In this document: positions 34,997 through 47,259 of the stretch, piece after piece
How positions within the stretch are numbered: the first letter of the stretch is position 1
Layout of the letters: every line of letters starts with the position of its first letter
Assembly: GCF_020497125.1 (NCBI RefSeq)
Contig: NC_059089.1
Coordinates: forward strand, 28,228,282 to 28,292,281
Length of the DNA: 64,000 bases
Direction of reading: 5' to 3'
Source: Mauremys mutica
Taxonomy: Eukaryota; Chordata; Testudines; Geoemydidae
The notes under the pieces: model-generated
Told to the model about the DNA's origin: nothing
Database searches by the model: none
Seen by the model: the letters and a program-made list of their open reading frames with translations, nothing else
Made by a program: the position numbers and the translations under genes

Positions 34997-35857
34997 CAGG
35001 GATGCCAGGTGTCCGGTTTTCGTCTGGAACACTTGGTCGAAAAGGGACCCTGGTGGCTCCAGTCAGCACCGCTGACCAGGCCGTTAAAAGTCTGGTTGGC
35101 GTGGGGCTGGTAGGCTCCCTACCCGGCTCTGCGCAGCTCCCTGGAAGCGGCGACATGTCTGGCTCCTTGGCACAGGGGTGGCCAGAGGGGCTCCGTGCGC
35201 TGCCCCCATCCTGACTGCCAGCTCCGCAGCTCCCATTGGTTGGGAACCACAGCCAATGGGAGCTGCGGGGGCGGTGCCTATGGGCAAGGACAGCACACAG
35301 AGCCCCCCACACCTCCATCTAGGAGCCAAGGGACATGTCACCACTTCAGGGAGCCACCTGAGGTAAGCACCTCCCGGAGCCTGCTCCCAGCACCTCCTCC
35401 CGTGCCCCAACTCCTGCCCCAGCCCTGAACCCCACCCCGGAGGCCACACCTCCTCCCACATCCCAACCCCCTGCCCCAACCCTGAGCCCCTCCCGCACCC
35501 AAACTCCCTCCTGTAGCCTGTATCTCACACTCCCTCCCATCCTCCAACCCTCTGCCCCACCTCGGAACCCCCTCCTGCACCCTGAACCCCTCGACCCCAG
35601 CCCAGAGCCCCCTCCTGCACCCCAAACCTCATCCCTGGCCTCACCCCAGAGCCTGCACCCCCAGCCGGAGCCCTCGCCCCCTCCCAGCCGCCTGCCTCAG
35701 CCCAGTGAAAATGAGCGAGTGAGTGTGGGGGAGAGCAAGTGACGGAGGGAGGGGGGATGAGTGAGTAGGGGCGGGGCCTTGGGCAAGGGGCGGGGCCTCA
35801 GGGCAGGGACTGGGCAAGGGTGTTCGGTTTTGTGCGATTAGAATGTTGGCAACCCGA
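34997..35857. mobile_element. GC-rich non-autonomous hAT-like element
   Basis: Left end CAGGGATGCCAGGTGTCCGG; right end, read inward, TCGGGTTGCCAACATTC, so the ends share the motif GGNTGCCA. The 8-bp flanks gtttggaa (34989-34996) and gttcagaa (35858-35865) match at 6 of 8 positions, as expected for an old hAT duplication. The interior has an internal inverted pair 'agctcccattggttggga' / 'cagccaatgggagctgcgg' and a long C-rich stretch (35380-35660) made of loose repeats of 'ccctgccccaaccctgagcc'. No transposase. I recognise the family as abundant in turtles. Confidence 0.72.
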
Positions 35858-35865
35858 GTTCAGAA

Positions 35866-38800
35866 TTCCCATCAGGGTGCGCTCCTTTCCGGAAGATGGC
35901 AGGCACGAGGTTCCAAGCAGGCAGGCTCTGTCTGTTGTATTAAATGCAAAGTACATGACTCAGTGTCTTCCTTGCTCCTTGTCCATCTCAAGAGATGCAG
36001 AAATGTTTTACTGGGAAGTAGAGACGCTCCAGGACTGAAATACCACAACGAGCCTAGCAAGCTCCAGGTGTATGGGCAATCCAGTTCTTCTGGAACGCCC
36101 GAAACGCTGTGTATATGAGGGGTGGGTGGGTGCGTGTGCATGCATGTGTGTGTGGGAGAGAGAGATCCTTTCCAACTTCTAATGACGCTCCAAATCCATT
36201 CATAAATGCCTTCCTAGCACGCCTCACTTTTCTGTGATCAGCAACATTACCCCATATCTGCTGTTATTCCTCCTCGCTGCTGCTGCTGTTTGCCATTGAG
36301 GGGGGAGAGGTTCCTCTCTGAAATGGCTCTAAGCTGCAGATAAATAGTCCCTACTGGTTTGTAGCAGACGTGCCTGCATATCTCTTTGTACCAGGCATGG
36401 GTGTGTAATATTGTCACCGCTTACTATAATGTTTCCCGTTTAAGCAGCGAAACACATGCCAGGAAGTAGGGGCCGGATTCTTACAGGTGTTTGGGTGCCA
36501 GTGAGATCTGCCTAGGCGCCTGGCTCCCACTGAAATCCAGTGACAAGGGGACCCCTCAGCCAGCCTGGCCCGCTCCTGCCTTACGCTGTAGGCAGTATGC
36601 TCTCACTGCACACAGGCAGGCAGGAGGTGGGAACTGGCTGAGGCACTGTTAGGTCCTGGATCCTGCAGCAATGCTCATGCAAAGTGATTCTCAGGGACTA
36701 TCGTGTCCAGGGTGCAGGGGCCTGGCTACCAAGGATGCTCACAGCAAAAGCTGGTGACAATGAGCCTGTGACCAAAGCGACCCCACATCTGCCAGGCCAG
36801 ATTTCCAATGAGGCAGCCCCGGTGTTCTAGGGGCGCCTTACCTCTCTAAAACTGTGTGCAACATGGCGGTCAGCCGGGGGGTGGGGTGAGGAGATGCTGT
36901 GCCTATTGGCACATAAGGTGCAAATCCAGCCCGGCCTTCAGGCATCCTCCTTGGCTCTAATCCACACAGGGCTTTTTCACTGGCCCCTGAGCCCAAAGGC
37001 CATGCAGGTCAAGAACTACCCCAGTGGCTGCACAGCAGGTGCAGCATGGGAATGGAATGGACAAGCCCATGCATGTCCTCCCTGCCCCCATCCCCCCTGC
37101 ATTTTAACCAGTATTACCTCTGGCACATAATCGAAATGACCTCATTGGTAATACAGGATCTGCCTTTGAGTCCCTCACAGTTGCTGGTTCCTCAGCTAGT
37201 CCATCCCATTTCTCCTCTGAGGCACCCTGCCGCGCAGCCCTGCAGCAGCTGGTCAGAGCTGTCATCTGCAGGCTCTTCCGCCCCTGTGGAATGCGTCTGG
37301 CAGGGCTCTGCCCAGGTCACAAAGCCACTTCCATGACTGGCTGTCTGGGTGACAATCTCAGCCGGAAGGCTACTGGGTCAATGTGCCCGGGAGAACGGCA
37401 GCCCACCCAGTCTGTGCGTGGAAAGCTAGTTTTACCAGTGCACCTGTCTTGTGGAGAGAAGGTCTCAAGACTGTTGTCTGTCTGGCACCTTTCCCCACCA
37501 TTAACTCTCATACAAGAGAAGAGCGAAATTGACTCTCCATTTGTCACTCCAGGGTGCTGTCTAAAGTACCGGTTGTGCTGTAGCACCTGGACAGTGGTGT
37601 AAAATAAAGCTCTGGGTACATGCAGAATTGCACCTGAATGACTGAGGAGCAGAAGTCTCCTTGTGTCTCAGTGGGAGGTGTGCCCCTGAATCACACAGGT
37701 TTGTCTGAGAAACCCTCCCAGACACATCCTTATTCACAGCTCCTAGACACCTCTCGTTTCCCACCAGTTAGCCTGCACTGGTGGCCAGGGGGCCATCATG
37801 GAACCCTGCAAAAACCTAAAGCCATCCCATAAATTGTGTACTGAATCCTAACATGATATACTGTGACACTCTGGGCTGATAACACAGATCTTACAGTTCA
37901 TTAGAGGATTTCTTCTGAGGCCATAAAAGCAACGGAGGGAAAAAGAGAGAGGCAGGGCTCAAACATGCATAAATCTCCCTAACTACTGCTCATATATCAC
38001 AACCTGTAAACCTGCTAGAGAAGGAGATTGTAACAATAACCTCAACAGAATAAAACATTTTCCATACATCTTCATTTTTGGGTGGTCCTAATTTTGTCTT
38101 TGATTTATCATGATTTGCTTCTAGTTTGGAAAATAATTCTGTGCTCATACATCTTACTTATAATTACATCCCATGTGCTGTCCTGCGGACCCATATCTAT
38201 GTTAGTGTCCTTATGTCCTTACAGATTTTGAATTTTAAAAGGAAAAAAATTGCATAAACAGCTGTTCACTGCACCCTTTAAATTCCTACAGTAGGACTGG
38301 AGCTGCTGTTTTCTGCTCTAGTTTTTATTTGTTTGCACTAGTCACATTACATAAACTAAGATGCACAGTACTACAGTCACGTAATACAGTCTGAGACTAA
38401 AGGGTTTCAGGCATAAATAAATATATGTCCACCAGCAAAAACGAAAGTAATTCCACACATAATTAACTCCTCCATATTCTCCATCATAACTTAAGAAAAA
38501 AAGGTAATTAGCAGCCTTGATGATGAAAATCGTACTGCAGGTGAAAGGATTCCTTTGTCTTCTACTCCGGAATGCTCTCCTTGCATTGCGAGAGCCGTGT
38601 GGGGATGTGCTAATGAAATGAAATGACTGTACCCCCATTTCTATGGTCCTGGCTTCTCAGCATGGGCTGGGACACAGCTGTGCAGATTCAGGATCTCATT
38701 TTAAAACAACCACTAGATGTCACAGAAGGCATGTGGCCAAACACTACTCTGCAAAGGACAAACACTCCTCACATTCAGAGGCAACGTTCCACAGGCTAGG

Positions 38801-38964
38801 GAATAGCCAATTCATGAGACTTTCTTCCTCTCCTTGTAGGGAAGGGGCTTCTTGGGTGGATTTTCCTTACCTATCCCCACCCCTGAACCTGGCCCGTGTG
38901 TGCACAAAGGCATTTGTCACTTCCCCAAGCCAGTGACTGCACTATGGATGGGTTTGGTCACAGA
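35866..38964. other. Intergenic sequence with one old palindromic-repeat fragment
   Basis: A fragment at about 36470-36545 ('ggggccggattcttacaggt', 'cctaggcgcctggctcccac') resembles the palindromic repeat family seen elsewhere. A TG/GA-rich run lies at 36120-36164. An AATAAA at 37602-37607 ('taaaataaagctctgg') is isolated. No gene recognised. Confidence 0.4.
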
Positions 38965-39112
38965 AGGCAGCATGGTCCAGAGTGGTTAGAGATGGGAAGC
39001 GTGTTCTCTCCCTGGCTCCAGTGCACTGTGTGACCTTGTAGAGAGTGGTAAGGAGATTTGTCCCTCTCCCCATTAGGGTAGGTGGAGATAATAGAGTGGG
39101 TTGGAAAAGTGT
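38965..39112 (+). mobile_element. MIR-like SINE, tRNA-derived head to middle
   Basis: Reads 'gcagcatggtccagagtggt' followed by 'tagagatgggaag', then 'actgtgtgaccttg', matching the tRNA-derived head and the CORE region of MIR-type SINEs ('gtctagtggttagagc ... ctgtgtgaccttgg'). Diverged and truncated at the 3' end. Confidence 0.6.
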
Positions 39113-40819
39113 CGTGAGTTTTTTTTCCCATGACTGAACAGCTTTAATATTTACTCCCCTTTGTTGGGATTCCATGCATGACACAGCACTTTCATCCCAG
39201 GATCTCTAAGGATCATGTGTTAACAACATTATAATCACAAATAATCTGAATACGTTTTCACCAACTGCTTCAGTCCAGGTGCTCTCCTCCTCTTCAGCTC
39301 CCCAGGAAATTCCATCCCTTTCCTGCCACTCCACAGCATCTGCCGGTGTGATCAGTGACCGCTCTGACACACATGCCCCTGGGGTGATGGACATTCTCTA
39401 GCGACGGCCCATGATAAGCCAGTCGGGTGTGCAAAGGTGCAGTCCCCCCTGAACCCTGCCCCAGGGCCCTGGGAGGTGCAAAGTGGGAGCAGCAACTCTG
39501 CACAGAGAGCCTGTGCACAAGCCCTGCCAGGGCTGCTGGTGGCCCTACTCTCTAGCAGTCCCCGTGGCCCCATGCTGCTGGCTCTGGGGACCCCAGTTAT
39601 GGCTACAAGATGAAGACAATGCACCGTCTGAGCCTGGTCCCCCCTTCGGTGTTGGAACCATGGGGAGGCACAACGTTGCCTAGCTGGGATCCCCCACCTG
39701 TATGATTCTTCGGACCTCTCTGGCTCTGCCTCCAGCCTAGCTCCCCATTCAGCCAAGCTTTGGGCTCCTGCATAACATACAAAGCCTGCTAGGCCCAAGA
39801 AAAGCCTCCTGAAAGAACAACATGGCTCGGTTCCTGCGCATGGAACATGCCCCTCGAAAGAGTCTCCACTTTGAGAGTGACTTCAACGGTCCAACAGCTG
39901 CAGCCACGTATCTGAACACCTCTGGGTGATGCTTTAGCAACAGGAACCAGGAACTGGTGCTTTAGTTGTCATCTCAGCAAAAGACAATAATGAATAAGGC
40001 CATTCCGGGCCCAGGCCGAGATGAGAGCAGATCCCCAGTGCTTTAGCATCCAGGGCTTCCTGTCCATGTTGCTATGAATAACTCCATTCAGTGCAAGAGC
40101 TTGGAAACATTCCCCCCCCCCCCTTTTTAAATCTTTGGTGTGAATTGCTTTATTACTTCAAGGGAGCTGGGAACTGAGAATCCTGCTGCTGATACTGGCT
40201 CTGATGCAATTCATCTGAAAGCAATTGCACTACAAATCAGCATTTGTCACACTGCCCAGTTAATGAGCTTATCCATGGTCTGGAGAGAGACAGGGCAAGA
40301 GGCAGCCCTGTTTCTAGGGATGGGAGACAATTTATAACTTTCCATGCTAGCTAAGTCCTGGGTCTCTTTCTGAGAAAAGCCTCGGGCTGTGCCAAGGCCG
40401 ATGGCGTGCTCTGAACGGCAGGATAAAAGCACGACGTAGGATGTTACAGCCTCCGTAGTTAGCATCCCAAACATCTGCTGCTGATGCGGGTTACAAGGGC
40501 CGCAACAGGAAAGACAAAAATATTATTCAAAAATTATGTGATCATTTTAGAGCTAGCCGCAGCGACCGAGCTTCTCTGCTCAGTAGCTGCCACGCCACCC
40601 GGGGGCTCGCAGGAGAGCCTGGCTCTGGCAGGGTGGCCCTGTCGGGACTGCACAGCCTGGGGCAGGGCGCAGCCCTCCCCACATTTCCTCTGTCTTCCAT
40701 CACTCAAGACCATGGGCGGAGTCTGCCCTGCGTAGCCCAATTTCCATCCTGTGCTATTTACAGACCGGCCTGTGAGACCTCGAAAGATGGGAATCGCAAA
40801 CAAACAAATATTGCTTTTA
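39113..40819. other. Intergenic sequence, nothing recognised
   Basis: No gene or repeat that I can support. A C-homopolymer lies at about 40112-40122. Minus-strand frames at 39294-39798 have no domain. Confidence 0.4.
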
Positions 40820-40915
40820 TAATAGGGCGCCAGTATAGTCTAAAGCAGAGAGCTGGGCGTCAGGACTCCTGGGTTCTGTTCCTGACGTCACCAGCTTTGT
40901 GAGTGTCTTGGGAGC
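40820..40915 (+). mobile_element. MIR-like SINE fragment
   Basis: 'agtatagtctaaagcagaga' is followed by 'gtcaggactcctgggttctg' and 'ttcctgacgtcaccagctttg', the order of the MIR-type head ('ggactcctgggttctattcc'). Old copy. Confidence 0.6.
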
Positions 40916-42440
40916 CCCAGATGAAAGGGGATCGACAAGTCAAACCATTGTTATTGATTGATGTTGTATGTTAGCATGTTATTGTTTGCTGCATCTATGA
41001 GCGTCTCTGGGGACGGGTACTGAAGAAGCAACCACACTGGAATCAATATCGGTCCAAATGAGGCCAGTGCTAGTGAACAGAACTAATACAAGAGGTGGAG
41101 GCTCGTAACCTGGGTCTGGAAATAGTCTGACTGTTCCATCACCCGCACATCTCGTCTAGTGCTCAGTACTTGTTAGACGAGCACACTCCTTACCAGAGAG
41201 TGGGCAGCATGTGACAGATGGAGTCTGGGGTGAGACATGGAAGATTATCAGATGGGTTTGTGTCTTTTTAGCTACATTCTTGCAGAATGAAATTTCAGTG
41301 CAACACGTCTCAAGGCAAATAGTTCACTATTCTGTCAAGCACCCTTCCCGAAATCACGTGCAATGTTATCGGTGGTACTCGGGGAGGATGCTCTGCCTGC
41401 ATGCACATGTACATGCACCAGCCAGCCTCTGCCTGCACAGCCATGCTTTCATTAGCATGGCTACTCTAAGTTAGTGCTGGCGTCCCTTCGGGGTTGGCCT
41501 GTTCTCAAGCGGAGCACACTTGTGGGCTGGAGGGCTTCCAGCAGCGAGGGGATAGGGTTGGGGCAAGAGTCATTCCATCAAGACTTGGCTTCTGTTTCCT
41601 TGACCCTACATACTCTCCTCATGCTGCCTGCCTGCCTGCTGCAAGGCTTTACCCTCTCCACAGCTGAGAGCAGGGGCTGCTGGGGGTACATGCCCAACAT
41701 CCAGTGGGGAAGTGGGAGGGGCGAAGAAGAGAGCCCCAGAGGAAGGCAGGATGAACAGAAACTTGGAAGGAGGCTGATGGAGGGAGCAGGACCTTGGTTT
41801 ATGTAAAATCACCTGCTGTGCTGAGCTTTCCCCATTATTAAGCCTAGAGCTTAATGCCACTGCATTCCCAGCCTGGCCGGCTAGCTGCTTAGGGCAGCCA
41901 GCCCAGATCTTTCTTTGCCCCTGCCACCTCTGCTTCATTGCACAGTCGTTTAAAGCTTTGCAGAGACTGCAGGGTACTCAGGGGTGCAGGTAAAATTAAT
42001 GCTAGCAGGAGCCTCAACGAAATTAGCCCAAGCAAAGAAACAAAATGAATACAATAAATAAAGTGCCCTTTGTCCCCTTTCCCTTCAGCTTTCGGGTAGC
42101 ACTGGCCTGCCGCTCTGCTCTCGTCTCTGCCTAGCAAACGGAGAGAGCCCCGGTGCTGCACACACCATTGTATCTGTAGTGGGCATTTTATACTGGTGCG
42201 TTTGAATTGCAACTGACAGTGTGTCCTGCAGACGGCCACAGGGAGAGGCTGCTCCTTTCCTTTCTTATGCTGGGTATTTATTGCGGCACTGGCTGGTCAG
42301 ACTGTTTTGATAGTACATTGCAGGGGGGCAGTGAGCACTGTGCTCGCATCCCTCCATTCAAAAACCACAGAATTGGAAGCCCCAAAAATGAAAGTTAAAA
42401 CTAACACAAATATCCAGATCAAACGTAAGTTCAGAAAAAA
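40916..42440. other. Intergenic sequence, nothing recognised
   Basis: No gene or repeat that I can support; short chance frames only. Confidence 0.4.
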
Positions 42441-42840
42441 ATGGCAATCCCTCGAGCACGTCAGTCGCAAAATGCATCAAGCCCCACCGCACGCACAGAC
42501 AGCAAACCCCCTCCCCATTCCGCAGCACCTCTCACTGGAGCGCGTGTTTCCAAACGTGCAATGTATGCAACCGAGGACTTAGACACTAACTCCTCCAGTG
42601 GCAGCCTTCAGACTGCTCAGGCCCCGTGTCTGTGCCGTCATCACTGGGTTCTGTGCAGCCATCTTACAGAACCACCTGCTTCTGAGATGTGATTGGAGGT
42701 CAAACAGCTATCGACTGGTGTTTAGAAATCTGTACAAATATTTGTAATGCCGCCGTCTGACACATTTCAAACTGACCCTGCCCTGTACATGCGCTGTATT
42801 AATTTGGGGAACATTTATTAAAATAAAAAGTATGTAATAT
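42441..42840 (+). other. Possible 3' end of a transcript (3' UTR with poly(A) signal)
   Basis: From about 42700 the sequence is 3'-UTR-like: 'tacaaatatttgtaatgccg', 'ccctgtacatgcgctgtatt', then an AATAAA hexamer at about 42821-42826 within 'ttattaaaataaaaagtatg'. Upstream, a frame at 42441-42692 stays open for 83 codons with a Ser/Thr/Pro-rich product that I do not recognise, so I do not call it a gene. A terminal exon or a non-coding transcript are both possible; a chance hexamer is the null. Confidence 0.25.
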
Positions 42841-45800
42841 TAAAGTGCTAGTCATTGCTATAGGGCATCCCTGTAGGGTCTGATTAGAGGTTTTCCTGTT
42901 TCCATACCAGAACAGGCAAGTTTTAGGCCTACACTATCTTACCTTGGGATTGAATTCAAGTAATTTCTTTCCTTATTTCTGTTGCTTCTTCATCTGCAGA
43001 TACTTGGCAGGGTTTATGCAGATGAATCAGTGTCACACCCTAATCATTAATGCTCTTGATGCTAGTGTGGTGATTGGGCCTACAAATTTATCCCAATTGT
43101 GAGCTCAACTGTGAAAAGTGAGTGAAAGTTCATAAAGTGTCAAAATCTAGAACAACACATGGCAATGGGGAAACATGCAAAAGAAAAGAGAGACTGAATT
43201 AATCCAACCAAAAAGGCTTCTTGAGCTAACTCAAGGACAGTGATAGGCTCATGCCTGGTAAACAAGAACAGTGTGGGACTGAAAATCAGTGAACCAAAAC
43301 TGGGGTGTCAGAAATCAGGGAGGACAAAATAATGCGGGGATGGGCTCTCTTCTACCCATCACTTCCTTTTAGAGGTCATAAAAAAAGAGACTTTGGAAGG
43401 AAACTCAGCAAAGGGGGAAAACTGGTGTCCAGAACGCTGGCTGAGTGAAAGATGGAAGAAGGGGAAGGTGTGAGTTTCACCAGCATGGCTGCCACCCCCA
43501 CTATCTCTTGGGAACTGAGAGACATCCTGACCAGACTGAGCCAGAGAAAGGGATCCACTGGCTCCTATTAAATCCCAAACACTGACTGGGATTTGAGACT
43601 TTGTCACCCCACCCTCCTACTGTCTCTTTTTCCTTCCTCACCTTAATTTTTTGCTTTCCTATTCTCCCCTGTTGCCTTCTCTCTAGGAAAAGTCTGGTGG
43701 AGCCAGGCAAGACTCTGTATTTTGCAACACTGCTGTCAGCCTTGACCAGAAAGAGGCAGCTAAATGCAATGCCCAAATCAGCCCCACACTGGTACAAGTT
43801 TGCCAGCTCTCAGAGTGGCTGGTAAGACGATGTGCTGGGCCTGTGTTTCTCCAGCACTGCGGTTGCAGATGAAAGTTAACATGAGAAACAGAAACTGCAT
43901 TTTCAATCTTTGCTCTTCTTTTCTCTCCCCTTTTGTGTCTGTTTTGTCCCCGTAGGAAATGGGATTGAACTTCAACAACAGCTCCAGGCCATCTCAGCTC
44001 ACTTCTTTGCCCTTCCCCAGGACAGATGTTACTATCTAAGAGCCTGTCAGACAGGGGGGTTCTTTCTGAAAGCTTTCTCCAGCTGCAGGGAACCGGAACC
44101 TGGGCTATGGTGCAAATGAAAGCCTTGGTTAATACGTCACATTCCAAATGCTTTCACCTTTTTCTTTCCTGCCTTTTCTGTATCTTTAAGAAAAGGTTAA
44201 AAGGATTTGAATGGTGTGTTTGCCATGGCACTAAGAAGGCTGAAGTCGCTAACTGCCACACCCTGGACGTGTTAACAGCTTGGACTATTTGGGCCCTGGA
44301 TTCCATCAACATTAATACAAGAGAACCCGTGCATCTGCCGAGGGGGCACTCCTTGAGCCTACAGCCATCTTCCATGTCCCCTCATCAGCCAGGGTAGGAT
44401 GCTGAAATTATAACAGTGTGTGACCCAGGAGCTTTCAGCTGCACCAACAATGAAAGAGTTAATGCAGTAGTTCAAAAGATTTTTAGCATGGGCCTGAACT
44501 GGGGACGAAAATCCATTACTCATAACTCTTCAGAAACCTGTTGCCTAATTCTTCGCTCTCTCTCATGATTTACAGAACACTACAAAAAGGAGAAGCACTT
44601 TGCAGTTGGTTTTTTATTGCACTCTCCAAAGTGAAGAGTTATTATTCAGTGTTCAAGCTGGACAAATGTGTTCCAGTGTTTTATGCATCCTTTTCATCTG
44701 ATCTGGCCCCATGTCTAGCCTGCCCTCCCACTCCAAGCAAGGAACTTAATGAGTTTCTAAAACTGACTGCAGCTCAAGCAGCCCGATTGTTGCACCCTTG
44801 AGGGGTTAAACACTCTGAACCTGTACAGGTAAAAAGAGCCGTTCTCCATCAAGCTAGAGCCGATCGTGAGAGGGTTGGGGCGGGGGCAGCCCCGTGCTAT
44901 TCCCAGCTGCTTGGTGGGCAGCTTTAGCAGCTTTAGGAGGAGCAGGAGGCAACTGGAACATGTCCAGCATGGTAGCCCTCATCTGTGTCACCATGTTACT
45001 GTTGCCATCAAAAATGCAGCAGGAGCTTGGCTGGTGCTGTTTTATTAAAGGAGGTGCCACGCACGTGAGAGCTGCCATGCTGGCCAGGTGTGCATGGGGC
45101 AGCCTCGGAAGGGCACAGTGACTCTATCTGATTTTCCCACAAGAGCTCCTGGCTCACTTCAGTGCAGCCTACATGGGCCAACAGCAGAATGTGGCAGCTG
45201 GCAAGGGCGGTTCTTTTTGAGCTGGAGCCAGATAAACCCCGGCTCACACCCCTCAGTGCTGCGGGACTGACGAATCCTCTCAGAATCCCACTCGGGTTGC
45301 TGTTTGAGGGAGTAGCTGAGGGTTTTATTGATTATTCTTTTCTTGTGACTAGTTTCCTACCGAAGACTATTGCAGAGAAAGCTACTGCACCTGCAGTCTC
45401 TTTCCTACCGTCCTGCCAGCTCCCCTCCCTGTGCCCCCCACCACCGAGGCACTGTCAGGAGAAGGTATTTTAATAGCAAAGGGCTCAGTTATGCAAATGA
45501 ATAAAATCTGTGCAGTAAGTAATGTCCCGCCGGGCCCATGGACGTCAGTGGTGTCACACCAGGGTCAGACTGCAGCAAGCCAGTGATGTACCAGTTCCAA
45601 GCGTTCTCCAGGGAGTCCCAAAAGGTGCCATGGCCCACCAGTGAGCTACTTGCGGGTGGTTCCTGGAGACCTGGATTCTCCTCTGCAGCTGCTTTTATAC
45701 AGCTAAAAACACTTAGCCATGTTTCCTCCCATTGCACACAAGCAATGGCTATAGCTGCCACAGGGAATTGAGGCAATCAGACAATTAAGACAGGCTCTGT

Positions 45801-47036
45801 AATTGGAAAAGCATTTGTGAGCCTCTGCTGTAGCTCAGTGGCACTGCAGGCAGAACCCCAACAGGAGCTAATTTTTCATTCTGGACAAGAGAGTTATGAG
45901 GTACAAACGAGTGCCCGAAAGGTTAGTAAAGTACGCAGGCTTAGCAGCAGTGATGGGTGTGTCTGCTGGGTGCAGCATTAGCCGGTAGGGCAGGCAGCTC
46001 CTGCTCAGTGTTTGTCACAGATCAGAAACACTAGCCCTTTGACAGATGCCACGTAGATCTTCATTTCCAAATTCGCCCATCTGAGAAACATCTGTGAACT
46101 TAGGCTGGCAAATCTCAAGGAATGCTCTGCCAAGTACTCCACTTCCTCTTTTATAGCTTTGTAATCCTTGCTTTGGATTCCTCATTTAAAAAGAATAGAA
46201 GTGTGTGCAACTTTTCAGGAAAGCTGTGTAGATGCAGGAGGAGTTTTTGAAGAAAAGATTCATGGCATGAACAAAAAGCAGCCATGCCTTTTACAGACAG
46301 GCCTCAGTGCTTTAAACACTTATGAGCATCAGCAAGGAGAGGAAAGCAGATTAAAAAGTTGGAGTTTAAAGGGCTACATCTTATTAGAAAAGACATAGGC
46401 TTCATATTTCTCTCTGCTCTTATAAAACGAGGGTTATCCGCTTACATCTCAACAAGGATCACTCACATGCAGACAAGTCACAGGGAAAGAAGCGCTTTTC
46501 TTAAAGCTGTTTGTGTAACAGTCACTGTTGTTTGTCAGGAACCACAAAAGGGTGCTCAGGGCTCAATTCAGAGACGCATTTGACAGTTTGGAGACGTAAC
46601 TATTCCATGCTTCTCCCTTGAAATCCCACAGGAAACAGGCTTTCTTGCAGGATTTTCAGAACTTCCCCATTTTCAGTGGTGACATAAATACCATGAAAAT
46701 AGCTCTGGGGTGCTTTGGTGTTTCTGCTTCTGGCCCCAAACCCAGAGGATCATGGAAATTTAAACAGTTACCTAAAGTAGTGGAACCCAGGCCAGCTTGG
46801 CTTTTCCTTTTGTTCCTCACTTTAGCTGGCTCAATTTGCCCCTCCCTAATTGTAATACCCAAGAGAAGAACTTCTCGAAGTACAGCCCACAGGCCAGTGC
46901 TCCTAGACAGTTCTTTATTAGCTCCATGCACGTACAATGGAGAGATCCCCAAGTTGTCATCACTGCATCTGCACCATCAGTACATCCTGCTATTGTTATT
47001 TGGGGGCAAATCAGAATGTAAAATATGTGACAATTT
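42841..47036. other. Intergenic sequence, nothing recognised
   Basis: No gene supported. A pyrimidine-rich tract ending in 'catctgcag' at about 42966-43000 resembles a splice acceptor but lacks a recognisable exon. Frames at 43683-44147 and 44026-44397 overlap on opposite strands without domains. The phrase 'gctgtagctcagtggc' near 45830 resembles a tRNA A box but no B box follows. Confidence 0.4.
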
Positions 47037-47047
47037 TTTCTACTTTT

Positions 47048-47248
47048 AAAATGCAGCAAAGAGTCCTGTGGCACCTTATAGACTAACAGATGTATTGGAG
47101 CATGAGCTTTCATAGGTGAATACCCACTTTGTCAGACACATGGCCCACGAAAGCTCATGCTCCAATACGTCTGTTAGTCTATAAGGTGCCATAGGACTCT
47201 TTGCTGCTTTTTACAGATCCAGACTAACAAGGCTACCCCTCTGATACA
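47048..47248 (+). mobile_element. Penelope-like (PLE) insertion with internal inversion and hammerhead-like motifs
   Basis: The right part (about 47142-47248) reads in the + direction and ends in a conserved tail ('tacagatccagactaacaag', 'gctacccctctgatac'). The left part (about 47052-47140) is an inverted copy of the same region, so about 59 bases at 47053-47111 pair with 47149-47207. The whole is flanked by near-perfect 11-base duplications, tttctactttt (47037-47047) and tttctgctttt (47249-47259), so it entered as a single unit. The left arm, read on the minus strand, holds CUGACAA (complement of 47129-47135), a stem, GAAA (47108-47111) and GC-UCAU-GC-UC (47098-47107). The right arm keeps GAAA and the same short stem (47149-47162) but lacks CUGANGA. 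Family assignment to PLE is inference from these ribozyme-like features and from recognition of the repeat. Confidence 0.72.
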
Positions 47249-47259
47249 TTTCTGCTTTT

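Noticed and set aside
45825..45880. tRNA-like sequence 'ctgtagctcagtggc'
   Set aside because: Matches an A box but no B box or cloverleaf follows; most likely chance or a remnant of a SINE.
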